A stretch of 64,000 nucleotides of DNA from Halorussus aquaticus. Lineage in GTDB: Archaea; Halobacteriota; Halobacteria; Halobacteriales; Haladaptataceae. Each line of letters starts with the position of its first letter. The first letter of the stretch is position 1. Shown here piece after piece: positions 7,367 through 15,743 of this stretch. The notes beneath the pieces are model-generated. The model worked only from the letters and a program-made list of their open reading frames with translations, did no database searches and was not told where the DNA came from. Location of the stretch: the NCBI RefSeq assembly GCF_024218795.1, contig NZ_CP100400.1, positions 3,410,001 to 3,474,000 on the forward strand. The letters are read 5' to 3'. A program made the position numbers and the translations under genes.

Positions 7367-10300
7367 CAGTCGTCACCTCTCGTTGTCGTCCCGCTGTTTC
7401 CGCTGGTCGTCCCGCTCGTACCGCCCTTCGACTGGAGCGACCCGCCGATGTAGTCGGAGACGAGGTCGTCCTTCCGGGCGTCGCCGGGCCACCAGTCGGC
7501 CTCTTCGTACTTCTCGACGGTCACGAGGTCGTCGCGGTTCACCCCGGTGGGCGCCCAGACGGTCTCCTCGTAGCCGTGTTCCAGTTCCGCGCCGTGCCAC
7601 GAGATGTCCTCGCTCACCTCGTCGGAGACGTTCGGGTCGCCGAACACCGACTTGTGGACGAGGTCGTCGGTCTCTTGGCCGGGGTCGAGCCAGATGTTGG
7701 TCGTCGTGTTGAACCCCTTCACTTCGTCGTCGCCCTTCTCCTCGTCGTCTGGGAAGTGCTGGGGCCACCAGCCGTGCCAGAGGGTCAACTGGCCCATGTC
7801 GCCGGCCTTGCCGGGGCGCTGGCGCTCGCTGAGCATGGCCCTGACCACCGTCCCGCCGCGCTTGCCGGAGATGCGCACGTAGTCGCCGTTCTCCACGCCG
7901 ATGTCCGCGGCGTCGCTCGGGTGCATCTCCACGAACGCCTCGCCGAGCGGCGGGGCCTCGCTGGTCTCGCCCTCGGCCTCGGGGAACGAGAAGTCGTCTA
8001 TCAGTCGCTCGGTGCCCTCGGGGTCGGCGCTGGTCGAACCGAAGTCCCGCGCCGACCAGATGAGGTTCCAGTCGGTCATCCCCCACGAGGAGTGAGTCCG
8101 GTACTTGCTGTGGGGCGTGTTGTAGTAGAACTGGTAGCCCTCGTCGTGGTAGAGGGGGTTCTCCTGTTCGCCCGCCTCGGGCCACTTCTGGTTGACGCCG
8201 TAGGGCGTCCCCTCGACGCTCTCGATGTGGTCGAGGTCCTCGCGCCCGAGGTCCACGAACCGGTCTTCCTCCTTGTGGAACTCCATCCGGCCGGTCTTGG
8301 TGTAGAACGGCCGGTCGTCGTGGACCTGCGAGTAGAACGGCACCCGCGGGTAGGTCTTGAGGTTCAGGCGCTCGGGACCGTCTTCGAGGTCCGCCACGTC
8401 GATGTCCTCGGTCGTGATGCCGTGGTCGAGCGTCTCCTGAATGTACTTGCGGACGTCGCCGTCCTCGTCGAGGAACTCCGAGAAGTACGACCGGTAGGAA
8501 TCGACGTTGCGCTCCTCGCGCGGAATCTTCTCGTCCAACTTCTCGGCGACCATCGCCAGCACCTCGCCGTCCTGCTTGGTGTCGTAGATGGGGTCCATAA
8601 TCCCGTGGTCCATCGTGATGAACGGGTTCTCCGGACCCACCGTGATGTCGGGGTAGTCGCACTCCAGCCACGAGGGGGCCGGAAGCACGATGTCCGCGTG
8701 CCGTGCGGAGTAGGTCATGTGGATGTCCGAGACGATGAACAACTCGTTGGACGTGTCCGGGTGCTTCGTGAAGTTGTTGACCACGTGCTCCTGATGCTTG
8801 GTCTGGTTCAGGAGGTTGCAGTTCATCGTCCACAGAATCGAGGGCTTGGACATCGTGTACGTCTCCGCGTTCTTCGGCATCACGGGTTCCTCGGCGTCGC
8901 CCTGCGGCACGAGGTCCATCTCGCGGTCGAAGTCGCCCCGAATCTCGTGGGGGTCCAACTGCTCGCCGCCGAAGAACGCGAAGGCGTAGCCGGGGTACAT
9001 CCCGTGGGCCGCGTGGCCGTCGGGGTTGACGTAGTGGGGGTAGCCGTCCAGCAGTTCTATCTTGTACTGGCCCGAGTAGTTGTAGTAGCCCGACCCCGGC
9101 TTGCCGACGTTGCCCAGCATCGACTGGACGAAGAAGATGGATCGCTGGAGTTCGGAGTTGCCGTGGAACCAGTGGTTGATGCCCTCGCCGGTGAACCACT
9201 GGCCGTTCTCGGCGTCGGCGAACTCCCGCGCGGTCTTCTCGATGGCGTCGGCCGGAACGGTCGTAATCTCCTCGACCTGCTCGGGCGAGTAGTTCTCCAG
9301 CACGTTGCGCTTCTGGCGCGAGAAGTCGGTCTCGACGGTGACCGTCGAACCGTCGGCCAGCGAGAGGTCGGTCTTCGCGTCGAGTTGCGGGGTGGTCGGC
9401 ATCTCGTCGCCGACCTCCTCGCGCGTGACCGCCTTCGGATTGCCGTTCTGGTCCAGTACCACGAAGTCGCCCCAGTCGTTCTCCTCGTGCTGTTCGTCGC
9501 CCTCCGGCGGTGCCTCGTGGTCGTCGAACACCTCGTGGGCGCGGAGGTACTTGTCGTCGTCCTCGCGCACCAGCAGGGGGAGGCTGGTGAACTTCCGCAC
9601 GAAGTCGGGGTCGTACAGTTCCTCGCTGATGATGACGTTGGCGAACGCGAGCGGAATCGCCGGGTCCGACCCCGGACGGATGGGGAGCCACCGGTCGCAC
9701 TTCTGGACGGTCGGCGAGTAGTCGGGGTAGATGCCGACCATCTCGCCGCCGCGCTCGCGCATCTCCTGGAACCAGTGGTTGTCCGCCAGCTTGTTGTGAA
9801 TCAGGTTCTTGCCCTGAATGATGGTGTAGTCGGACTTGCGCCAGTCGGCCGCGTCGGCGTCCGAGGTCTGGTAGCCCGTCGTGATGACGTGGCCCGGCGG
9901 CAGGTCGGCGTACCAGTCGTACTCGGTCCACTCGCACCCGCCGAAGATGGAGGCGAGTCGCCGCCCCGCGCCGTGGCGGGTGATGAGTCCGTCGGCCTTG
10001 ATGGCGTTGAAGATGTGGAACCGCTTGTTGTCCTCCAGACTCGCCATCTTCTCGGCGATGAGGTCCGCCGCCTCGTCCCACGAGACGCGCTCGAACTCGT
10101 CCTCGCCGCGTCCCTCGGGATTGGGGTCGTCTGGGTCCCAGCCCTTCCTGACCATCGGGTACTTGATGCGACTCGGCTCGAACGTCCGGCGGTGGAGCGT
10201 CAGCCCCTTCATGCACCCGCGGGGGTTCCAGTTCTGGCTCACTCCCGCGTCCTCGTACCCCGAGGGGCCGACGCTCGGTTCCTCGTTGTGGTAGACCTGC

Positions 10301-10569
10301 TCGGCCCGAATCGGCACCCCGTTCTTCATGTAGAAGTTGAGGGCACACGACTGGGTGCAGTTGGGGTGACAGACCGTCCAGTCCACCTCGTCGTAGGCGT
10401 AGATGTCGTGGTAGACCTGTTCCCAGTCCCGGTTCGGGTAGGACTTCAGGGGGTTGTCCACCTCGGTCACGGGTTCGACGCTCTGGGTCGCCCCCCAACT
10501 GCTGGAGAGGAGCGTCCCCACCGCGCCAGCCCCCGCTCCCCGGACGAAGTCGCGCCGAGAGAGACTCAC
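7366..10569 (-). CDS. narG: Respiratory nitrate reductase alpha (molybdenum) subunit, Tat-exported
   Basis: The catalytic bis-MGD molybdenum subunit, 1067 residues, reducing nitrate to nitrite. The N-terminus has a twin-arginine signal (SRRDFV at 4-9 and a following hydrophobic stretch), so the enzyme faces outside the membrane. FS0 cluster ligands are Cys67/71/75 and Cys119; the first ligand is Cys, where bacterial NarG has His. Asp218 in YDWYADLPPG is the expected molybdenum ligand of type II DMSO-reductase-family enzymes. The start is GTG at 10569 behind a strong Shine-Dalgarno. It heads the operon with narH, narJ and the gamma gene. Chlorate or selenate reductase is the main alternative. 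Confidence 0.92.
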   Translation of the reverse strand: MSLSRRDFVRGAGAGAVGTLLSSSWGATQSVEPVTEVDNPLKSYPNRDWEQVYHDIYAYDEVDWTVCHPNCTQSCALNFYMKNGVPIRAEQVYHNEEPSVGPSGYEDAGVSQNWNPRGCMKGLTLHRRTFEPSRIKYPMVRKGWDPDDPNPEGRGEDEFERVSWDEAADLIAEKMASLEDNKRFHIFNAIKADGLITRHGAGRRLASIFGGCEWTEYDWYADLPPGHVITTGYQTSDADAADWRKSDYTIIQGKNLIHNKLADNHWFQEMRERGGEMVGIYPDYSPTVQKCDRWLPIRPGSDPAIPLAFANVIISEELYDPDFVRKFTSLPLLVREDDDKYLRAHEVFDDHEAPPEGDEQHEENDWGDFVVLDQNGNPKAVTREEVGDEMPTTPQLDAKTDLSLADGSTVTVETDFSRQKRNVLENYSPEQVEEITTVPADAIEKTAREFADAENGQWFTGEGINHWFHGNSELQRSIFFVQSMLGNVGKPGSGYYNYSGQYKIELLDGYPHYVNPDGHAAHGMYPGYAFAFFGGEQLDPHEIRGDFDREMDLVPQGDAEEPVMPKNAETYTMSKPSILWTMNCNLLNQTKHQEHVVNNFTKHPDTSNELFIVSDIHMTYSARHADIVLPAPSWLECDYPDITVGPENPFITMDHGIMDPIYDTKQDGEVLAMVAEKLDEKIPREERNVDSYRSYFSEFLDEDGDVRKYIQETLDHGITTEDIDVADLEDGPERLNLKTYPRVPFYSQVHDDRPFYTKTGRMEFHKEEDRFVDLGREDLDHIESVEGTPYGVNQKWPEAGEQENPLYHDEGYQFYYNTPHSKYRTHSSWGMTDWNLIWSARDFGSTSADPEGTERLIDDFSFPEAEGETSEAPPLGEAFVEMHPSDAADIGVENGDYVRISGKRGGTVVRAMLSERQRPGKAGDMGQLTLWHGWWPQHFPDDEEKGDDEVKGFNTTTNIWLDPGQETDDLVHKSVFGDPNVSDEVSEDISWHGAELEHGYEETVWAPTGVNRDDLVTVEKYEEADWWPGDARKDDLVSDYIGGSLQSKGGTSGTTSGNSGTTTRGDD

Positions 10570-10575
10570 GTCACG

Positions 10576-10583
10576 TCACCTCC
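10576..10583 (-). promoter_or_regulatory. Shine-Dalgarno site of narG
   Basis: On the minus strand the sequence GGAGGTGA lies six bases before the GTG at 10569. This fixes the unusual start codon of narG and shows the transcript has a leader, unlike many haloarchaeal genes. Confidence 0.7.
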
Positions 10584-10686
10584 CGCGGTCGGTCGTCGCG
10601 CCGTCGTTACTTGCATCATACGTTCGACTTTGGTCACGTATCGTCCTTCAACTCGCGAGCCGATTCCCGAGCAGTAGGAAGCCCCG

Positions 10687-10698
10687 CGAACACGTTCG
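10687..10698. promoter_or_regulatory. Denitrification operator copy A, CGAACACGTTCG
   Basis: Inverted repeat CGAAC-AC-GTTCG between the divergent narG operon (start 10569, 118 bases away) and the binding-protein gene (start 10779, 81 bases away). Identical to four other copies upstream of denitrification genes in this window. The arms resemble the inverted repeat I recall for the haloarchaeal regulator NarO. A TTTTTGATAC box near 10750 is a possible promoter for the plus-strand gene. Confidence 0.65.
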
Positions 10699-10778
10699 TC
10701 CGACCACCTATCCGGAACGTTCCCGCCGACTGAGAACGCGCGTCCCGGTTTTTGATACTCCGGGGACTACCGCCGAAC

Positions 10779-11603
10779 ATGCGACGACGAACGCTGCTGC
10801 TCTCCGGCGGTGCGCTCGCGGGCGGCGCGCTCGGCGTCCGCGTCACGGGGACGACCGACTCGGCTCCGGCCCGCGCGCTCGTCGCTGGCAGTCTCCAGAC
10901 GGTCGCCGACGAGGTGGCGGGCGCGACGGTCGAGGCCCACGGGAGCCTCGCCGCGGTCGAACTCGTCCGCTCGGGGGCGCGCGACCCCGACGCCGTGGCG
11001 CTGGCTGACCCGAGTCTGGTCTCGGACCTCGCGGGGTGGCACGCGACGTTCGCCACCAACGCGCTGACGGTGGTCTACGACCCCGACTCCCGGCACGCCG
11101 ACGCGATTCGGGACGACTGGCGCTCGGCGCTCGCGCGCGAAGACGTTTCTGTCGGCCGGACAGACCCCGCCAGAGACCCGCTGGGCTACCGGACCCTGCT
11201 CGCGCTCGACCTCGCCGGTCGGGAGGGCGCGCCCGCCGACGCGATTCGGGAGAACGCCGACGTGTTCCCCGAGACCCAACTGCTCCGGACGCTCGAAGCG
11301 GGCGGACTCGACGCCGCGTTCACCTACCGGAACATGGCGGTGGCCCACGACCTGCCCCGGGTGGACCTCCCCGCCGAGTTCGACCTCTCGGACCCCGAAC
11401 TGGCCGACCGCTACCGGAGCGCCGCGGTGTCGGTGGACGGCGAGACGATTCGCGGCGAACCGATTCGGTACGGCGCGGCCCACCTGACCGACCGCGGAGA
11501 GGCGTTCTACCGGAATCTAGTGCGGAACGCCGAGCGCCTCCGGGAGTTCGGGTTCACCGTGCCGGACCGGTACCCCGTCGAACATGGTCGGGACAACCGA
11601 TAG
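10779..11603 (+). CDS. Extracellular molybdate/tungstate-type substrate-binding protein
   Basis: About 274 residues. The twin-arginine-like MRRRTLLLSGGALAGG leader suggests Tat export and anchoring outside the membrane. The body looks like the ModA/WtpA type: ARALVAGSLQTVADEV near the start, NALTVVYDP in the middle, and a late GLDAAFTYRNMAVAH, typical of tungstate/molybdate-binding proteins. It diverges from narG across the shared operator, and NarG needs a molybdenum cofactor, so a metal-oxyanion supply role fits. No ABC permease or ATPase gene lies next to it. The ligand is inferred. Confidence 0.75.
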   Translation: MRRRTLLLSGGALAGGALGVRVTGTTDSAPARALVAGSLQTVADEVAGATVEAHGSLAAVELVRSGARDPDAVALADPSLVSDLAGWHATFATNALTVVYDPDSRHADAIRDDWRSALAREDVSVGRTDPARDPLGYRTLLALDLAGREGAPADAIRENADVFPETQLLRTLEAGGLDAAFTYRNMAVAHDLPRVDLPAEFDLSDPELADRYRSAAVSVDGETIRGEPIRYGAAHLTDRGEAFYRNLVRNAERLREFGFTVPDRYPVEHGRDNR

Positions 11604-11628
11604 GCGACGAACGACCGCACCTACAGCT

Positions 11629-11871
11629 ATGACGAACGACGAGACCGCCCACGACGGAACCACGCGCGAACTCGACGCACGAGAGATAGACGGCGAACCG
11701 TTCGGGGCCATCACGTCGGCGCTGTCGGACCTCGGCGACGACGAGACGCTGGTCCTCGTCAACAGCTTCGAACCCGAACCGCTCTACGCGGTCCTCGACC
11801 GGCGCGGTTTCGACCACGAGACCGAGCAGGTCGCCCCCGACGAGTGGCGGGTGGAGATAGAACCGCGATGA
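11629..11871 (+). CDS. Small DUF2249 protein
   Basis: An 80-residue soluble protein consisting of one DUF2249 domain: LDAREIDGEPFGAI, then VLVNSFEPEPLYAVL, then APDEWRVEIEPR. The same domain is fused to the Mrp ATPase at 1486-2796 and stands alone at 15498-15725. Its stop overlaps the start of the oxidase-like membrane protein (ATGA at 11868-11871), so the two are translationally coupled. DUF2249 has no settled biochemical role. Its repeated link to nitrogen-oxide respiration here points to a role in that pathway. Confidence 0.82.
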   Translation: MTNDETAHDGTTRELDAREIDGEPFGAITSALSDLGDDETLVLVNSFEPEPLYAVLDRRGFDHETEQVAPDEWRVEIEPR

Positions 11872-13220
11872 GCGTCCCCGCGGGCATCGACGCCGACCGC
11901 GGCCCGCCGATGGCGATACCGCTCGCGCACTTCGTCGCGGGGTTCGGCTTCCTGCTGGCGGGCGCGACGCTCGGGGTCCTCGGCGTCGTCGGCGTCGCGC
12001 CGGGTCTCGCCGGGGCGGCCCACGTCCACCTCCTGCTGGTGGGGTGGGTCTGTCTCACGATTCTGGGCGCGATGACCCAGTTCGTCCCGGTCTGGTCGGG
12101 CGTGAGACTCCACTCGCGGCGACTCGCGGTGGCCCAACTCGCGCTGGTCGGCGGCGGCGCCGCGGGCTTCTCGGGCCTGCTGCTGGCCGGAAATCTCGAT
12201 TTGCTCCCGGTCGCCGGTGGCGCGATGCTCGTCGGGTTCTGGACGTTCGTCTACAACGTCGGCCGGACGCTCGCGGGGGCGAACGAGTTAGACGCGACCG
12301 AACGACACTTCGCGCTCGCGCTGGGCTACGTCCTGCTGGTGACGGCGCTCGGCCTGCTCCTCGCGGTGGACTTCACCCGGCCGATTCTGGCCGCGGCGGG
12401 CCTCGCGCGCTCGCAGGTCGTCGCGGCCCACGCCACGCTCGCGGTGTTCGGCGTCGTCCTCACGACCGTCGTGGGGGCGCTCTACCAGCTCGCCACGATG
12501 TTCACTCAGACCGAGATTCGCGGGACGGACGCGACCCTCCGGCGCGTCGAGGAGTGGACGTATCCGCCGGGCGTTCTCGCGCTCGCCGCCGGACGACTGG
12601 TCGGCCACGCGTGGCTGGCCCGCGTCGGCGCGGTCCTCTCGGTCGTCGGTCTGCTCGCGTTCGCGGCGGTCCTCGCGCGAAAGCTCTACGAGACGAAAGT
12701 CGAGCGGACGCCGATGCTGTCGCGGTACGCCGTGGTCGCGCTCGCGCTCCCGGCGTGGGCGCTCTCGGCCGCTCCGTCGTGGCTCGGAAGACCGGCCGAC
12801 CCCGCGACGACGTTCGGCCACCCCGCGGCGGGCCACCTCCTCGCGGCCGGTGTGGTCGGGTTCGTCCTGCTCGGGACGCTCTATCACGTCGTCCCGTTCA
12901 TCGTCTGGATTCGCCAGTACAGCGACCGCGTGGGACTGGAACCGGTCCCGATGATAGACGACCTCTACGACGACCGCCTCGCCGCGGTCGATTTCTGGCT
13001 CACGCTCGGCGGTCTCTCGCTGGTCGTCCTCGGCGAGAGTCCGGCGTTCGAGGCCGCGCGTCTGGTCGGCGGTGCGCTGGCGACCTTCGGGTTCGCCGTC
13101 TTCGCCGCGAACCTGACCGGCGTCGTGGTCCGCCACGGCCCGGAATCGCTCCGAATCGGTGCGTTCGGCGGCACGTCGCCCACGTCGAGCGACGGCGACC
13201 CCGACGAGCAGTTCCCGTGA
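11868..13220 (+). CDS. Heme-copper-oxidase subunit-I-like / NnrS-like membrane protein
   Basis: About 450 residues with roughly twelve membrane helices. Conserved-looking histidines lie in helices: AHVHLLLVGW, AAHATLAVFG, GHLLAAGVVGF and LYHVVPFIVW. These resemble the heme-copper oxidase I/NnrS superfamily, but the full set of oxidase ligands is not obvious, so it may bind heme without reducing oxygen. The ATG at 11868 overlaps the DUF2249 stop. NnrS-like proteins are associated with resistance to NO and nitrosative stress. That role fits this denitrification block but is inferred. Confidence 0.75.
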   Translation: MSVPAGIDADRGPPMAIPLAHFVAGFGFLLAGATLGVLGVVGVAPGLAGAAHVHLLLVGWVCLTILGAMTQFVPVWSGVRLHSRRLAVAQLALVGGGAAGFSGLLLAGNLDLLPVAGGAMLVGFWTFVYNVGRTLAGANELDATERHFALALGYVLLVTALGLLLAVDFTRPILAAAGLARSQVVAAHATLAVFGVVLTTVVGALYQLATMFTQTEIRGTDATLRRVEEWTYPPGVLALAAGRLVGHAWLARVGAVLSVVGLLAFAAVLARKLYETKVERTPMLSRYAVVALALPAWALSAAPSWLGRPADPATTFGHPAAGHLLAAGVVGFVLLGTLYHVVPFIVWIRQYSDRVGLEPVPMIDDLYDDRLAAVDFWLTLGGLSLVVLGESPAFEAARLVGGALATFGFAVFAANLTGVVVRHGPESLRIGAFGGTSPTSSDGDPDEQFP

Positions 13221-13333
13221 TTCGGCGCTGGTGCCATCGACTCCTCCAGCGAAGCGACGAGCGAGATGCCGTATTGCCACGCCCTCCCGAACCCTGAAAA
13301 AGCATTTTACGGTCCCCTCTGTAGCGCCGAGCG

Positions 13334-14113
13334 ATGCCGTTTCCGAACCACCCGGAGAAGTACGGTGCGGACCCTATCGTCACGCCCGACGAACACGCCG
13401 ATTACAGAGCGGCGCAGGCCGAGGGCGACGTACCGGAACCGCCGGAAGCGGTAGTCCTCTGTTACAGTCGCGGGCTGATGGAGTACTTCACCGAGACGTA
13501 CGACGGGGAGACGGTGGACCACTACTACGGCCGACTCTACTGCTTCGAGGACACCGACTACGAGGTCGGCGTCCTCGGCGACTTCGGCATCGGTGCGCCT
13601 ACGACCGCGATGCTGATGGACGAACTCGTCGCCGACGGCGTCGAGACGTTCCTCTCCATCGGGTTCGCGGGATGTCTCGACGACTCGGTCGAGATGGGCG
13701 ACTTCATCGTCTGCGAGAAGGCCATCCGCGACGAGGGGACCTCCCACCACTACGTCGAGTCCGAGACCTACGCCGTCCCCAGCGACTCGCTCGTCGCCGA
13801 CACGACGGACCTGCTGCGCGAGCGAGACGAACCGTTCCACGTCGGTCCCTCGTGGACGACCGACGCCATCTATCAGGAGACCGAGGCCGAGGTCGAACGC
13901 TACGCCGAGGAGGGCCTCCTCACGGTCGAAATGGAGGCGTCGGCGGTGTTCGCGGTGGCCGACTACCGCGGCGTCGAGGCGGGCGCGATGTTCGTCGTCA
14001 GCGACTACCTCGGTCAGTCGGACTGGGACCCCAAGTTCCACCTGACCGCCGAGGACATGCAGCGCCTCGGCGACACCGCCAAGGAGATTCTGGCATCGCG
14101 CTCCCGGACCTGA
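13334..14113 (+). CDS. Nucleoside phosphorylase (PNP/Udp family)
   Basis: 259 residues, cytoplasmic. Members split purine nucleosides or uridine with phosphate. The phosphate-binding GDFGIGAPTTA, the SIGFAGCL strand and the signature TVEMEASAVFAVA are all present. Uridine phosphorylase is slightly favoured by the VEMEAS motif, but the substrate cannot be fixed by eye. It has its own AT-rich promoter (AAAAAGCATTTTA near 13298-13311) and no copy of the denitrification operator, so it looks like an unrelated gene within the block. Confidence 0.88.
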   Translation: MPFPNHPEKYGADPIVTPDEHADYRAAQAEGDVPEPPEAVVLCYSRGLMEYFTETYDGETVDHYYGRLYCFEDTDYEVGVLGDFGIGAPTTAMLMDELVADGVETFLSIGFAGCLDDSVEMGDFIVCEKAIRDEGTSHHYVESETYAVPSDSLVADTTDLLRERDEPFHVGPSWTTDAIYQETEAEVERYAEEGLLTVEMEASAVFAVADYRGVEAGAMFVVSDYLGQSDWDPKFHLTAEDMQRLGDTAKEILASRSRT

Positions 14114-14128
14114 CCACCAACGACCGAC

Positions 14129-14140
14129 CGAACACGTTCG
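14129..14140. promoter_or_regulatory. Denitrification operator copy B, CGAACACGTTCG
   Basis: Identical 12-mer 37 bases before the ATG of the cupin at 14178. It lies close to where BRE/TATA would be if the mRNA is leaderless, and no clear TATA box is visible. Confidence 0.6.
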
Positions 14141-14177
14141 GCGAAGCCCCCACGACCGCGACGCTCCCACCTCCGAC

Positions 14178-14561
14178 ATGGTCGCGACCGACTTCGACGC
14201 CGAACGCGAGTACGACGACGAACAGTTCTCGGCCCAGTCCGTCTTCCGGAGCGACCGCATGAAGGTCGTCCTCGGCTACTTCGAACCGGGCCAGTTCATC
14301 CCGGTCCACGCCCCCGACAGCGACGTGGCGATTACGGTCCGAGAGGGCCGGGGCGTCGTCCGCGACGGCGACGACGAACGCGCCGTCGGCCCGGGCGACG
14401 TGGTGGTCGTGCCCGCGGGCGAGGACCGCGGCGTGAAAGCCGACGCCGACCGGCGTCTGGAGGCCACGCTCGTCACCGCACCCCCGCCGACCGACGCCGA
14501 ACACGACCCCGTGCGTGAGGGGTTGAAGCGCGGCGAGTTCGACCCGCGCGGTGGTGACTGA
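14178..14561 (+). CDS. Small cupin-domain protein (first)
   Basis: 127 residues forming a single cupin beta-barrel. Motif 1 is the region GYFEPGQFIPVHAPDSDVAITVREGRG and motif 2 is around AVGPGDVVVVPAGEDRG. The usual His-rich metal site of motif 1 is reduced to one His (HAPDSD), so metal binding is uncertain. Operator copy B lies directly upstream, linking it to the denitrification regulon. A role in binding or sensing a small nitrogen species or metal is possible but not shown. Confidence 0.8.
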   Translation: MVATDFDAEREYDDEQFSAQSVFRSDRMKVVLGYFEPGQFIPVHAPDSDVAITVREGRGVVRDGDDERAVGPGDVVVVPAGEDRGVKADADRRLEATLVTAPPPTDAEHDPVREGLKRGEFDPRGGD

Positions 14562-14580
14562 CTGTCGGTCAGTCGCCACC
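14550..14580 (+). other. Strong hairpin over the cupin stop codon
   Basis: Arms 14550-14562 and 14568-14580 pair over 13 positions with a single G-U wobble and a five-base loop. It includes the cupin's TGA at 14559-14561. No T-run follows, so this is not a classical archaeal terminator. It may mark the 3' end of the mRNA. Confidence 0.4.
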
Positions 14581-14733
14581 GCGCCCGCGGAGCGCGTCAG
14601 TGACACGAACCACCGTAGCGGAGATGGCGCGAACGGAGTGAGCGCGGAGCCACGCCCAAAGTGCGCCAGATTCTCGCCGATTCGGTTCAGGTTCGACACA
14701 AGACACTTGTAAAGAGGCGCGCAGAGACGGCGT

Positions 14734-15402
14734 ATGTCCCTCCGCGTCGGTTCGGTCTGTCTCGCCGTCCTGCTGGTTCTCGCCGGGTGTTCGGGGTCGT
14801 CTCCGCCGGGGGCCGAATCGGCGGCAACTGCGGACCCGACGACCCGGACCGCAGTGACCGCCGAATCCACCGCGACCCCTGACACACCGACCGCGACTCG
14901 CGACCTATCGGCCGCCTCGACCACGACGCTGCCGACCCGCGCGACCCTCTCGGCCGCAGACCTCTCGGCGTCCGAGCGCGACCTGCTCCGGCGGGCCGTC
15001 GAGAACGAGTCGGTGCGGGTGATGCGCTCGAACCTCACCGGGGAACTGACGCCCGACACCGACGGCTGGTACGCCCGCTATCGCGGGACGCTCTACGAAC
15101 TGTCGTGGGAGCGCGGCGGCTTCTACGGCGAGTATCATCTCGGGAACGCGACGGTCGTGAACGCCTCGTCGGTCGAATCCTCGGACGGCGTCGTCGCCTA
15201 CGAGAACCTCACCGCGGACGCCCGCGACCTGTTCGAGGCGGCCCGAGCGAAGGCGGAAATCGAGGGCTACGGTGTGAAGGCGTTTCCGGACCAACTCCGG
15301 AGCAACCGCTACGTGACGTACGAGGGCGACTACTACGAACTGAGACTCGCCGTCGCCGATTACATCTTCTATCGCCTCTCCGTCGAAGAAGTCGAGTCCT
15401 GA
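14734..15402 (+). CDS. Secreted lipoprotein, unknown function
   Basis: 222 residues with a lipoprotein signal ending in LVLAGC (lipobox), then a Thr/Ala/Ser-rich linker to about residue 75. The C-terminal alpha/beta domain has repeated tyrosine-rich strands (YARYRGTLYELSWE, YVTYEGDYYELRLAVADYIFYRL). This looks like two copies of a short beta motif with a helix between. The mature protein is expected to be lipid-anchored outside the membrane. It has a TATA-like CTTGTAAAG near 14704. I do not recognise a named family. Confidence 0.78.
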   Translation: MSLRVGSVCLAVLLVLAGCSGSSPPGAESAATADPTTRTAVTAESTATPDTPTATRDLSAASTTTLPTRATLSAADLSASERDLLRRAVENESVRVMRSNLTGELTPDTDGWYARYRGTLYELSWERGGFYGEYHLGNATVVNASSVESSDGVVAYENLTADARDLFEAARAKAEIEGYGVKAFPDQLRSNRYVTYEGDYYELRLAVADYIFYRLSVEEVES

Positions 15403-15444
15403 GTGTCCCTACCGCGGGTCCGACGCGACTCGGCCGCCCTCTCC

Positions 15445-15456
15445 CGAACACGTTCG
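15445..15456. promoter_or_regulatory. Denitrification operator copy C, CGAACACGTTCG
   Basis: Identical 12-mer 41 bases before the ATG of the DUF2249 gene at 15498. The spacing is nearly the same as for copy B (37 bases), which suggests a common mode of action at these two promoters. Confidence 0.6.
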
Positions 15457-15497
15457 GGATAACCGCGAAGGGACGACCGCGAGTATCTCCACTCGTC

Positions 15498-15725
15498 ATG
15501 CCGAGACTAGACGTCCGCGAGATTCCGCCGCCGGAACGCCACCCGAAGATACACGACGCGTTCGACGAACTCGACAGCGGCGAGGTCCTCGAAATCGTCA
15601 ACGACCACGAACCCAAGCCGCTGTTCTACGAGATGCAGGCCGAGGTGGAGTCGTTCGACGCCGACAGCTACGAGGTCGAACGCGAGGGTAGCCAGAAGTT
15701 CGTCGCGAAGTTCCCCAAGCAGTAG
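15498..15725 (+). CDS. Small DUF2249 protein
   Basis: A 75-residue single-domain protein: LDVREIPPPERHPKIHDAF, EIVNDHEPKPLFYEM, and a C-terminal strand rich in Glu/Val. It shares the N-D-H-D/E-P-x-P-L core with the C-terminal domain of the Mrp fusion at 1486-2796. It is 18 bases upstream of a cupin gene, so the pair forms a small operon behind operator copy C. A regulatory, sulfur-carrier-like or redox role in nitrogen respiration is possible. No biochemical activity can be read from the sequence. Confidence 0.85.
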   Translation: MPRLDVREIPPPERHPKIHDAFDELDSGEVLEIVNDHEPKPLFYEMQAEVESFDADSYEVEREGSQKFVAKFPKQ

Positions 15726-15743
15726 CGACCCGAGACAGTTGCC

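Noticed and set aside
7366-10569. Perchlorate or selenate reductase instead of nitrate reductase
   Set aside because: Possible from the operon order, but nirK, norB and the shared operator make nitrate the better reading.
7576-10677. Plus-strand open frame of 1033 codons opposite narG
   Set aside because: It mirrors the narG codons, is rich in Val/Arg/Gly and shows no domain. Long antisense frames are common in GC-rich haloarchaeal DNA.
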